Shown here in pieces: positions 42,336 to 49,777 of a stretch of DNA of 64,000 nt. Position 1 is the first letter of the stretch. Every line of letters begins with the position of its first letter. The DNA comes from Streptacidiphilus jeojiense (GTDB lineage: Bacteria > Actinomycetota > Actinomycetes > Streptomycetales > Streptomycetaceae). Under the pieces are notes generated by a model. The model saw only the letters and a list, made by a program, of their open reading frames with translations, was not told where the DNA came from and searched no databases. The stretch spans positions 62,001-126,000 of the forward strand of contig NZ_JOEH01000009.1 in assembly GCF_000719095.1 (NCBI RefSeq). The letters are read 5' to 3'. The position numbers and the translations under genes are program-made.

Positions 42336-43187
42336 TTACCGGACGGAAAGACGCAGCCTTTCCAGCTTCTCCGCATCGGCGGTACCGGCTTCGGCCGTGT
42401 ACGTAATGATGCGCAGATCGGAACCGGAGACCATCAGCACCTCCAGGTCGACCGTGATGTCCCCGAGTCGGGGATGCTCAATGGTCTTCCGGTCCCCGCC
42501 GATGGCGCCGACCGTGCCGCTGGACCACAGTTCGGCAAAGCGCGGACTGGTTCTCGTCAATCGCTCGACGAGTGCGGCCAGGCGTCGGTCGGCGGGATAG
42601 GCGGCGGCGGTCGAACGCAGATCGGCGACCAGTGCGGCCTCCTCGGCCGCGTCACCCGCCGAGGACCGCACCGGCCACTCGGCGATGGACTCCGGACGGT
42701 GCGGTCCGGCCCCGGTCGGACCGACCGACCGGAACATCCCGGCGACGAGATTGCGCTGGTCCCAGCCGTAGCTGTCCGGGTCGCCGATCAGCGCGGTCCA
42801 CATCCGGTTCCAGGCGACCAAGGTCCAGTCGGCGGCGTAGACCGCGAGCGGGGTGTCCTCCAGCCGGAGCATCAACTGCCGGACCCGCACCGGCACCTGC
42901 ATCGGCACGTCGCCGTCCGAGGGCGGCAGCAGACTGGCGCAGCGGAACAGGTGGTCGCGTTCGGCGGGGGGCAGCTGCAGCGCCCTGGCCAGCGCGGTCA
43001 CCACCTGGGCCGAGGGATTGCGGGCCCGGCCCTGCTCCAGCCGGACCACGTAGTCGACCGAGACCCCGGACAGCCGGGCCAGTTCCTCACGGCGCAGCCC
43101 CTGGACCCGCCGGCCGTCGCCGTCCGGCGGGGACAGCCGTTCACGCCAGCCGCGCAGCGCGATACCGAAATGATTCGTCGTCGCCAT
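42336..43187 (-). CDS. XRE-family regulator with MmyB-like ligand-binding domain
   Basis: 283 residues from ATG 43187; an in-frame ATG at 43196 is the alternative and neither has a strong ribosome-binding site. HTH at about 35-70 ('LRREELARLSGVSVDYVVRL'), followed by the MmyB-like PAS-type domain ('TPLAVYAADWTLVAWNRMWT', 'LVADLRSTAAAYPADRRLAA', 'IEHPRLGDITVDLEVLMVSG'). Members bind fatty-acid-like ligands and often repress a divergent enzyme gene; here the divergent gene encodes a cupin followed by an esterase-like hydrolase. Confidence 0.88.
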   Translation of the reverse strand: MATTNHFGIALRGWRERLSPPDGDGRRVQGLRREELARLSGVSVDYVVRLEQGRARNPSAQVVTALARALQLPPAERDHLFRCASLLPPSDGDVPMQVPVRVRQLMLRLEDTPLAVYAADWTLVAWNRMWTALIGDPDSYGWDQRNLVAGMFRSVGPTGAGPHRPESIAEWPVRSSAGDAAEEAALVADLRSTAAAYPADRRLAALVERLTRTSPRFAELWSSGTVGAIGGDRKTIEHPRLGDITVDLEVLMVSGSDLRIITYTAEAGTADAEKLERLRLSVR

Positions 43188-43305
43188 CAATCGCATCGTA
43201 ACCAGGCCGGAGGTGGGGTGGTACTGCTGTTCCCACCCTCTTACCTTGCGGTAACGGCGTGTTCAGGAGAAGCATCCAACACGTCCGTTTTCTCATTTCC
43301 GGATG

Positions 43306-43327
43306 CCCGGGAAAACAGGTTCCCGGG
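43306..43327 (+). promoter_or_regulatory. Palindromic operator before the cupin gene
   Basis: CCCGGGAA (43306-43313) and TTCCCGGG (43320-43327) form a perfect inverted repeat with a 6-nt spacer, 25 bp before ATG 43353. Candidate binding site of the divergent XRE regulator. Confidence 0.45.
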
Positions 43328-43352
43328 AAAGCGAAACGAAAGGGACCTCCCC

Positions 43353-43820
43353 ATGAGCATGGCCTACCTGGCAGAGCCCGATCAGCAGCAGAAACTCGAA
43401 TGGCTCGACGGCGGGATCTTCTCGGTGCTCCTGGACAGCGCCGCCACCGACGGGCAGTTGACGGTCGGCCGGTTCACCGTCAACAAGGGCGAGGCCCCGC
43501 CGTACCACATGCACACGCGCGAGGACGAGGTCTTCATGCTCATCAAGGGCGAAGCGCTGGTGTGGTCCGACGACCAGGAGATGGAGCTGTCCGAGGGCGG
43601 CATCGTCTACCTGCCCAAGAACGTCCCGCACGGCTACCGGATCACCTCGGACGCCGCCGACCTGCTGATGATCTGCACCCCCGGCGGGATCGAGGGGATG
43701 TTCCGCCATGCCGGACGCGATCTGGCCACGCCCCGCCCCGAGGGCTTCCAGATCTCCAGGGACCGCATGGCCGAAGCCGCCGACATGTACGGCCAGATCA
43801 TCCTCGGCCCGCCGCGCTGA
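43353..43820 (+). CDS. Cupin-domain protein
   Basis: 155 residues from ATG 43353. One conserved beta-barrel cupin with the metal motif H52-x-H54 and an acidic residue in 'YHMHTREDEVFMLIKGE', and the second His in 'PKNVPHGYRI'. The closest general type is the quercetin-dioxygenase-like small cupins; the catalytic role is not determined. Followed 76 bp later by an alpha/beta hydrolase, probably in one operon under the divergent XRE regulator. Confidence 0.85.
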   Translation: MSMAYLAEPDQQQKLEWLDGGIFSVLLDSAATDGQLTVGRFTVNKGEAPPYHMHTREDEVFMLIKGEALVWSDDQEMELSEGGIVYLPKNVPHGYRITSDAADLLMICTPGGIEGMFRHAGRDLATPRPEGFQISRDRMAEAADMYGQIILGPPR

Positions 43821-43896
43821 TCCAGGTCCCGCCCGCACCGAACCCCGAGCTCCGCTGAGCTCCCCCGAACTCCCCTTGCCCGAAAGGCACCTCCTC

Positions 43897-44877
43897 ATGA
43901 CCCGGCAGCAACGCCAGACCCTGGACGAACTCCTGCGGCACGGCCCGCTCGACATCGGCGGCGACGTCGTCGAACAGCGCGCCGTCTTCCACGAGATGAT
44001 CGCGTCGATCCCGCTGCCCGCCGACGTCTCGCTCACCCCGGACCAGCTCGGCGGGGTGCCGGTCCTCACCGTGGAGACCCCCGGCAGCGATCCGTCGACC
44101 GTGCTGCTCTACTTCCACGGCGGCGCCTACGCCATCGGCTCGGCGGCGGACGGGGCCGGCCTGGCCGCCGACGTGGCCCGGCGGGTCGGCGCCCGGGCCG
44201 TCAGCGTGGAGTACCGGCTCGCCCCCGAGCACCCCTTCCCCGCCGCTGTCGACGACGCCGTCGCCGCGTACCGGGCGCTGCTGGACCAGGGCGTCCCCAG
44301 CGACAGGATCGCCTTCGTCGGCGAGTCCGCCGGCGGCGGCCTGGTGGTCGCCGCGCTGGTCGCGGCGAAGGACGCGGGACTGCCGCAGCCGGCCTCGGCT
44401 GCGGTCTTCTCGCCCTGGACCGACCTCACCCTGTCCGGCGGCAGCCTGGTCGGCAAGGCGGCTGTCGACCCGTCACTGACCGCGGCCGGCCTGCGCACCC
44501 GGGCCGGTGACTACCTGGGCGCCACGGACCCCGCCGTGCCGACCGCCAGCCCGCTGTTCGCGGACCTGACCGGGCTGCCGCCGCTGCTGGTCCAGGTCGG
44601 CTCGCACGAGATCCTGCTCGACGACGCGACCCGGCTGGCGGCCCGCGCCGCCGAGCACGACGTCCGGGTCGACCTCCAGGTCTGGCCGCAGGTGCCGCAC
44701 GTGTTCCAGTCCTTCGCGGCGATGCTGGACGAGGCCGACGCCGCCCTCGACGCCGCGGCGGCCTTCGTCCGGGCCCAGTGGGCCGGTGCCGCCGCCGAAC
44801 AGGCCACCGCCGAACAGGCCACCGCCGAGCAGGCCGAGCAGGGCTCCGAGCTGCAGTCGCAGGGGGCGCCGTCCTGA
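43897..44877 (+). CDS. HSL-type alpha/beta hydrolase (esterase)
   Basis: 326 residues from ATG 43897. Hormone-sensitive-lipase type features: oxyanion 'LYFHGGAYAIGS', 'VEYRLAPEHPFPAAVDD', nucleophile Ser144 in 'GESAGG', acid in 'GSHEILLDDA' and His in 'VPHVFQSF'. The last ~30 residues are a low-complexity tail with AEQAT repeats, likely disordered. No signal peptide. Probable carboxylesterase acting with the upstream cupin; natural substrate unknown. Confidence 0.87.
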   Translation: MTRQQRQTLDELLRHGPLDIGGDVVEQRAVFHEMIASIPLPADVSLTPDQLGGVPVLTVETPGSDPSTVLLYFHGGAYAIGSAADGAGLAADVARRVGARAVSVEYRLAPEHPFPAAVDDAVAAYRALLDQGVPSDRIAFVGESAGGGLVVAALVAAKDAGLPQPASAAVFSPWTDLTLSGGSLVGKAAVDPSLTAAGLRTRAGDYLGATDPAVPTASPLFADLTGLPPLLVQVGSHEILLDDATRLAARAAEHDVRVDLQVWPQVPHVFQSFAAMLDEADAALDAAAAFVRAQWAGAAAEQATAEQATAEQAEQGSELQSQGAPS

Positions 44878-45000
44878 CCCGGACCCCTACCTGTGAATGC
44901 GCATAGGTTCCTTGCCTGAGCGTGCAGATTCCGTGCAGACTCTGCGAAGGATTGGCCAGGTCGCCCGAGCGGAGCCAATGCGGATGAGCCGGAGCTTCAG

Positions 45001-46152
45001 GTGCGCCAGGTGGCGGGGACAGTGCAGACGCGGCCGCACGGGGGCGGCCGCCACGGGTCCCGTCGTGCCCATGCCGCAGCGGACGACTTCACCGAGGGCG
45101 TTCCGCGGCTGGTCGTGCTGATACCCGCGCACAACGAGCAGGACCGGATAGCCGACGCCATCCGCGGCATGCAGCAGCAGACCCGGCCACCGGACCTGAT
45201 CGTGGTCGTCGCCGACAACTGCACCGACGCGACCGCCGAGATCTCCTGGGAGTGCGGCGCCGACGTCTTCGCGTCGGTCGAGAACATCCACAAGAAGGCC
45301 GGGGCGCTCAACCAGGCCATCGCCTGGGTCCTGCCGCACCTCGCCGACCGCGACCTGATCCTGGTCCAGGACGCCGACACGGTGCTGAACCCGTGGTTCG
45401 TCGAGACCGCGATGGCGACCTTCAACCGCAAGGTCGGAGCGGTCGGCGGGGTGTTCTACGGCGAGCCCGGCGGCGGTCTGCTCGGACTGCTCCAGCGGAT
45501 GGAGTTCCAGCGCTACGCCTGGGAGATCGAGCGCAACGGCGGCAAGGCCTCGGTGCTCACCGGCACCGGCACCATGTTCCGCGCCCGGGTGCTCCGCGAG
45601 GTCCGGGCCGCGCGCCGGTCCGGACGGATCGGCGGCGGCACCGAGTGCTACAGCCTCGCCTCGCTCACCGAGGACGACGAGATCACCAAGGCCGTCAAGA
45701 CCCTCGGCTACCGCACCATGTCGCCGTCCCGCTGCTCGGTGACCACCGAGGTGATGACCAGCCTGCCCAAGCTGTGGCACCAGCGGATGCGCTGGCAGCG
45801 CGGAGCCCTGGAGAACCTCCGTGACTACGGCTGGACCAGGGTGACCGCGCGCTACTTCCTGCAGCAGATCATGATGGGCTTCGGCGCGCTGAGCTTCCTG
45901 GTCTACCTGGCCTTCATGACGCTGACCCTCACCGTGTACGGCTGGCCCGGACTGTCACCGGTGTGGACCGCGATCGGTTCGGTCTTCGTGGTCGAGAAGG
46001 TCGTCTCGGTGCGCCGGGCCGGCCCCGCCGCCGTCCTGGTCGCGCTGCTGATGGTGCCCGAGATGCTCTACGACCTCTTCCAGCACGCCGTCTACTTCGC
46101 CTCGTTGTGGGGTCTGGCCCGGCGCAGCGAGGAACGCTGGGTCGCCACCTGA
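45001..46152 (+). CDS. Processive-type family 2 glycosyltransferase, membrane-bound
   Basis: 383 residues from GTG 45001 with GGAGC five bases upstream. GT2 motifs: 'LVVLIPAHNEQDRIADAI', the metal-binding D124-A-D126 ('LILVQDADTVLNPW'), the base in 'LTEDDEITKAV' and Q-x-x-R-W ('WHQRMRWQRGAL'), as in cellulose/chitin/hyaluronan synthases. At least three C-terminal membrane helices follow ('FGALSFLVYLAFMTLTLTVY' and others). It should polymerise or transfer sugars from UDP-sugars at the inner face of the membrane. A 52-residue membrane protein gene follows directly. Confidence 0.87.
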   Translation: MRQVAGTVQTRPHGGGRHGSRRAHAAADDFTEGVPRLVVLIPAHNEQDRIADAIRGMQQQTRPPDLIVVVADNCTDATAEISWECGADVFASVENIHKKAGALNQAIAWVLPHLADRDLILVQDADTVLNPWFVETAMATFNRKVGAVGGVFYGEPGGGLLGLLQRMEFQRYAWEIERNGGKASVLTGTGTMFRARVLREVRAARRSGRIGGGTECYSLASLTEDDEITKAVKTLGYRTMSPSRCSVTTEVMTSLPKLWHQRMRWQRGALENLRDYGWTRVTARYFLQQIMMGFGALSFLVYLAFMTLTLTVYGWPGLSPVWTAIGSVFVVEKVVSVRRAGPAAVLVALLMVPEMLYDLFQHAVYFASLWGLARRSEERWVAT

Positions 46153-46262
46153 TCCCCGGGCCCGCTCGTCCGAGCGGCCCGGCCGGCCCCCTCCGGGGCG
46201 CAGCAGTCCCTGTCCGACAGCCCTGTCCGACAGTCCCCGACGATCAACCGAGGAGACGATCG

Positions 46263-46421
46263 ATGTACGGAAGAGTGATAGGTGCCGGCACCACGGGTAC
46301 GGCGGGGGCCACCCTGGCCGCCACCGGTGTCTGGATCAACAACATGGCGGTCCTGGTGGCGGCCACCACCCTGATCGCCGCCGGCCTGGCGCTGTACAAG
46401 CTGATGCCGCGCCGCCGCTAG
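46263..46421 (+). CDS. Small membrane protein downstream of the GT2
   Basis: 52 residues from ATG 46263 with GAGGAG upstream. Gly/Thr-rich start ('MYGRVIGAGTTGTAGATLAA'), one hydrophobic helix ('MAVLVAATTLIAAGLALYKL') and a basic tail MPRRR. This resembles the anchor end of sortase substrates but without a surface domain. It may be a subunit or stabiliser of the glycosyltransferase. Confidence 0.6.
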   Translation: MYGRVIGAGTTGTAGATLAATGVWINNMAVLVAATTLIAAGLALYKLMPRRR

Positions 46422-46447
46422 CCGGTGGCACCGGTCCCCGGCGCGGT

Positions 46448-47578
46448 TCAGCGGTCCCGCAGCCACTTGGCGAGGCGGCCCGCTGCCGCGTCGGTGACCC
46501 GTCCCAACTGCTGGGCGGTGCGCACGAGTTCCTCCTGGAGCTCGGCACGCCCCGAGGCGGCGGTGGTCACCGCGGGCGGCGCGGGTGCGGGTGCCTCCGG
46601 GAGCGGCGGGCCACTGAGGACGGGCACGCTCCGGTACCCGATCGGGCCCTCGTTGACCCGCTGGTAGATGCCGACGAAGCCGGAGCCGTCCGGCAGCAGC
46701 GCTATCGAGCCGCCGTTGGTCCGCTGGTCGCGCCAGCTGACGCGCTCCAGGGGCACACCGCCGTGGTCCACCAGCAACCGCAGTTCACCGGAGTCGTGCC
46801 AGCCGCCGCCCCAGCCCTCCTGGGTGCTGAAGCGGTGCACCGGGGCGCCGGAGGTCCCGTCGGGATGGGCCCGGCGCTCGGCGAGACGCCCGCGGAACTC
46901 GGCGACGGTGCCGTCCGCGGCCCGGTGGTGGCCGAGGAAGTCGGTCATCGCGGACTGGAAGACGGCCGCCCCCTCGGCGCCGTCGACGCTCCGCCAGGAG
47001 ACCTGCGACGGCAGGGCGTGCTCGCCGCGGTCGACGTGCAGGTGCAGCGGCGGGGCCGGCACCCAGTTCTCCGCACCGACCGGCCGCCGTTCGGTGCGGA
47101 AGGCGAAGACCGCCCGCTCGGCGGCCTTGGCGCCCATCGCCCGCTCGGAGCGGTCCCGCTCATAGACCGAGTCGACGGTGATCCGGTACAGCCAGAGCAT
47201 GGTGGCCGACTTGGGCGAGCTGCGCACCGCCACGGTGTTGGTGCCGGGGTGCAGCTGCTCGCCGGGCACGGCGTAGGCGAGCGTCTGCGGCAGGTCGCCG
47301 CCGCCGGGGACGGTCAGCGCCTCGACCAGGGGCTCGCCGTTGACCACCAGGTCCATCGGCGCGAACCCGGGGGACGGCCCGAGCTTGGACGTCAGCAGCG
47401 TCACCTTGAGCGTCGCCTCGATGATCTGTTCGCCGGGCGCCACCTCGAAGTCCAGCTCGGCACTCCCGCCCGCCCCGAGCTTGAGGTGGTCCCCGCCGAA
47501 ACTGCTGCCGGCGTTGCGCACCACTCCGTTGCCGAGCAGCGGCGGGGACACCGAGAAGTCGGCGAACGTGGGCTCCAT
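46448..47578 (-). CDS. Hypothetical protein with carbohydrate-binding-like beta sandwich
   Basis: 376 residues from ATG 47578 with AGGAG upstream; longer in-frame starts lack such a site. The N-terminal ~150 residues look like a CBM-type jelly roll ('EQIIEATLKVTLLTSKLG', 'LVVNGEPLVEAL', 'LHPGTNTVAVRSSP'). The C-terminal half has Trp/Gly-rich strands ('GWGGGWHDSGELRLLVDHGG') and a short helical end. No signal peptide. Family not recognised; convergent with the small membrane protein gene. Confidence 0.6.
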   Translation of the reverse strand: MEPTFADFSVSPPLLGNGVVRNAGSSFGGDHLKLGAGGSAELDFEVAPGEQIIEATLKVTLLTSKLGPSPGFAPMDLVVNGEPLVEALTVPGGGDLPQTLAYAVPGEQLHPGTNTVAVRSSPKSATMLWLYRITVDSVYERDRSERAMGAKAAERAVFAFRTERRPVGAENWVPAPPLHLHVDRGEHALPSQVSWRSVDGAEGAAVFQSAMTDFLGHHRAADGTVAEFRGRLAERRAHPDGTSGAPVHRFSTQEGWGGGWHDSGELRLLVDHGGVPLERVSWRDQRTNGGSIALLPDGSGFVGIYQRVNEGPIGYRSVPVLSGPPLPEAPAPAPPAVTTAASGRAELQEELVRTAQQLGRVTDAAAGRLAKWLRDR

Positions 47579-47722
47579 ACGGGACTCCTGACAGTCGGTC
47601 GGTCCGGTGATGCTACTGCCGTCCACTGACACCGGCCGGGCGCGGGTGGACCCTCGCCTGCGTCGCCGTGGAGGGCGGATTGACGGGTGATGAATACTTC
47701 GGCGGGTTGACGTACGGAGGGT

Positions 47723-47748
47723 GGCCGCACGCCCGGGGGCGTGCGGTT
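47723..47748 (+). terminator. Strong intrinsic terminator without an obvious upstream gene
   Basis: CCGCACGCC (47723-47731) and GGCGTGCGG (47736-47744) form a perfect stem followed by TTTT. No convincing plus-strand gene ends before it; the nearest upstream gene runs the other way. It could end a small RNA or short leader transcript from the 47.58-47.72 kb region. Confidence 0.6.
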
Positions 47749-47808
47749 TTCGCAGGCCGCGAGCCCCCGGCGGGGCCGAGCGGGTGGCTGCGGACGGCCG
47801 AATGGGCG

Positions 47809-47875
47809 GTGACACAAGGGAGAACCGTTACGACCCGAACTGTTGGTCGTTCGGGGGTTAGGGCTCCCTTGTCAC
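47809..47875 (+). other. Two-stem structured element upstream of a small secreted protein
   Basis: GTGACACAAGGGAG (47809-47822) pairs with CTCCCTTGTCAC (47864-47875) except for a 2-nt bulge; inside, CCCGAAC (47834-47840) pairs with GTTCGGG (47849-47855). It lies about 145 bp before ATG 48021. It may be a regulatory RNA leader or a DNA cruciform-type operator. It does not match any riboswitch I can recognise. Confidence 0.45.
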
Positions 47876-48020
47876 GCTTATGGGGGAATTAGGCTGTCAG
47901 GGTTGGATATTTGTCGACTCACTGGGTCAGTCTTGCGGAGCGACGTCGCAGTCAGGGAGGGCCCCATCTGGCCATGGGCCGTCCCACATGCACTCCGGCT
48001 TCCACTACTTGGAGGATTTC

Positions 48021-48320
48021 ATGTCCCGTATCCGTATCGCCCTCGCCGCCGCCCCGGTCGCCATCGCGCTGCTCCTCGCCGGCGCCGGCGCCGCCTCGGC
48101 GGACGACGGTTCCTTCGCGAGCGACCACTCCAACAGCAGCATCGTGTCGAACACCGGCAGCGGCAACCTCAGTGGATGGGTGGACGGCAACTCCAACTGG
48201 ACCCAGCAGACCGCGACCGGGTCGGGCGCCTCCAACGCCAACAACACCCTCGGGGTGAAGGACAACTCGGGCGCGGTGTACAGCAGCCAGTCCAACAGCA
48301 ATGTGCGCATCTTCTTCTAG
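48021..48320 (+). CDS. Small secreted Asn/Ser-rich protein
   Basis: 99 residues from ATG 48021 with GGAGG five bases upstream. Signal peptide 'MSRIRIALAAAPVAIALLLA' with cleavage at ASA-DD. The 70-residue mature chain is dominated by Asn, Ser and Gly in short strand-like repeats ('SNSSIVSNTGSGNLSGWVDG', 'SSQSNSNVRIFF') and has no Cys. Composition is reminiscent of small surface-active or amyloid-forming proteins, although it lacks the chaplin signature. The gene has its own terminator (48329-48373) and a long structured upstream region. Confidence 0.7.
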   Translation: MSRIRIALAAAPVAIALLLAGAGAASADDGSFASDHSNSSIVSNTGSGNLSGWVDGNSNWTQQTATGSGASNANNTLGVKDNSGAVYSSQSNSNVRIFF

Positions 48321-48328
48321 GTTGTTCT

Positions 48329-48373
48329 AGCAGTCAGCCCCGGGGCCGGTCCCACGCCCCGGGGCCGACTGCT
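48329..48373 (+). terminator. Terminator of the Asn-rich secreted protein gene
   Basis: Arms 48329-48346 and 48356-48373 pair over 18 bp with one A-C mismatch around a 9-nt loop, 8 bp after the stop. Confidence 0.75.
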
Positions 48374-48410
48374 GTCTTGACGCATGCACGGTCTTGACTC
48401 ACGTGCGGTA

Positions 48411-48427
48411 TCTGACGCACAGTCAGA
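48411..48427 (+). promoter_or_regulatory. Palindromic operator before the hydratase/DUF35 gene
   Basis: TCTGAC (48411-48416) - GCACA - GTCAGA (48422-48427) is a perfect inverted repeat ending 3 bp before GTG 48431. Binding there would block transcription or translation initiation. TATCTG at 48409-48414 could be the -10. TetR-type regulators of acyl-CoA and steroid catabolism use sites of this shape; no regulator gene is adjacent. Confidence 0.5.
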
Positions 48428-48430
48428 TTC

Positions 48431-49777
48431 GTGACCGACACCTTCCAGGCCTACACCGGACGCCCCGCCGCCGTGGGCGGCCGGGCGCTGGATCCCGTCA
48501 ACGCCCCGATGATCCGCCACTGGTGCGAGGCCATGGGCGACGCCAACGCCGCCTACACCGGACCGGGCGCGGTCGCCCCGCCCGCGATGCTCCAGTCCTG
48601 GACGATGGGCGGGCTCGGCAACGGGACGGGCCCCGGGAGCGGGGCGACCGGTCGCAGCGCGGCCTACGACGAACTCCTCGGGACGCTGGACGCCGCCGGC
48701 TTCACCTCGGTCGTCGCCACCGACTGCGAGCAGGAGTACCTGCGGTCGCTGCGTCCGGGACAGCGGGTGCTCTACGACTCCGAGATCGAGTCCGTCTCCG
48801 CGGAGAAGACCACCGCCCTCGGTGTCGGACGCTTCGTCACCACCCGGACCGACCTCCGGGCCTACGACGAGGCCGCCGGGGAGAAGCCGGAGGAGGCCGT
48901 GCCGGTGGCCACCCACCGGTTCCGGATCCTGAAGTTCCGCCCCGCGGCGCGGGAGGTGAACGAGGCGGCTGCCGGTGAGCGCGCGCTGCGCCCCCGTCCC
49001 GTCGTCAACCGCGACAACGCGGGCTTCTGGGCCGGGGTCGCCGAGGGCGAACTGCGCTTCCAGCGCTGCACCGACTGCGGTACCGCCCGCTTCCCCTGGC
49101 TGCCGGGATGCAACGCCTGCGGCTCGGACGCCTGGACGGCGGAGCCGGCGGGCGGCGCGGGCACGGTCTACTCGTACGTGGTGGTGCACCATCCGGTCCC
49201 GGCCGCCTTCCGGGGCAGCAGTCCGTACGCCGTGGCCCTGGTCGAGCTCGACGAGGGCGTGCGCATGGTGAGCAACGTCCTCGGCCTGCCGGCCGCAGAG
49301 GTCCGGATCGGGCTCCCGGTCCGGCTGGACTTCGAGCGCTGCGACGAGGAGCTGACCCTGCCGGTCTTCCGTCCCGCCGGTCCGGACGACCTCCCGCCGC
49401 TGCGCATCCCGGTGACCCGCACCCTCATCGTCGCCGGAGCCATCGCCTCCCGGGACTACCAGGACGTGCACCACGACGTGGAACTCGCCCACGCCAAGGG
49501 GGCTCCGGACATCTTCATGAACATCCTCACCAGCAACGGCCTGGTCGGCCGCTACGTCACCGACTGGGCCGGGCCGCGGGCCCGGCTCACCGGGATCTCG
49601 GTACGGCTGGGGGTCCCCGCCCACCCGGGCGACGAACTCACCTTCACCGGACGGGTGACCGGGCGGGACGGCCCCCGGCTCACCGTCGCCGTCACCGGCC
49701 GCACCCGGCGCGGCGCGCACGCCACCGCCACCGTGCGCCTCACCCTGGATGACCTGACCGCCGAGGAGCAGTCGTGA
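48431..49777 (+). CDS. Fused hotdog hydratase - DUF35 (OB fold/Zn ribbon) - MaoC protein, ChsH1/ChsH2-like
   Basis: 448 residues from GTG 48431. Three modules: an N-terminal hotdog hydratase (FAS1-like dehydratase, about 1-185), a DUF35 module with a zinc ribbon (Cys213, Cys216, Cys227, Cys230: 'CTDCG' and 'CNACG') plus OB fold ('GTVYSYVVVHHPVPAAFRGS'), and a C-terminal MaoC-like hotdog ('DYQDVHHDVELAHAKGAPDI'). In steroid side-chain degradation ChsH1-ChsH2 hydrates enoyl-CoA and the ChsH2 DUF35 module pairs with the aldolase Ltp2. Here the roles are fused in one chain, and an Ltp2-like gene overlaps the stop (GTGA). Substrate is likely an acyl-CoA with a branched or cyclic chain. Confidence 0.85.
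   Translation: MTDTFQAYTGRPAAVGGRALDPVNAPMIRHWCEAMGDANAAYTGPGAVAPPAMLQSWTMGGLGNGTGPGSGATGRSAAYDELLGTLDAAGFTSVVATDCEQEYLRSLRPGQRVLYDSEIESVSAEKTTALGVGRFVTTRTDLRAYDEAAGEKPEEAVPVATHRFRILKFRPAAREVNEAAAGERALRPRPVVNRDNAGFWAGVAEGELRFQRCTDCGTARFPWLPGCNACGSDAWTAEPAGGAGTVYSYVVVHHPVPAAFRGSSPYAVALVELDEGVRMVSNVLGLPAAEVRIGLPVRLDFERCDEELTLPVFRPAGPDDLPPLRIPVTRTLIVAGAIASRDYQDVHHDVELAHAKGAPDIFMNILTSNGLVGRYVTDWAGPRARLTGISVRLGVPAHPGDELTFTGRVTGRDGPRLTVAVTGRTRRGAHATATVRLTLDDLTAEEQS

Noticed and set aside
40635..43820. Single plus-strand frame of 1061 codons covering hydrolase, TetR, XRE and cupin genes
   Set aside because: Only its last 155 codons (the cupin) are real; the rest is the wrong frame of other genes with no plausible protein character.
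47668..47892. 74-codon plus-strand frame
   Set aside because: It reads through a strong intrinsic terminator and a structured element and has no convincing ribosome-binding site.
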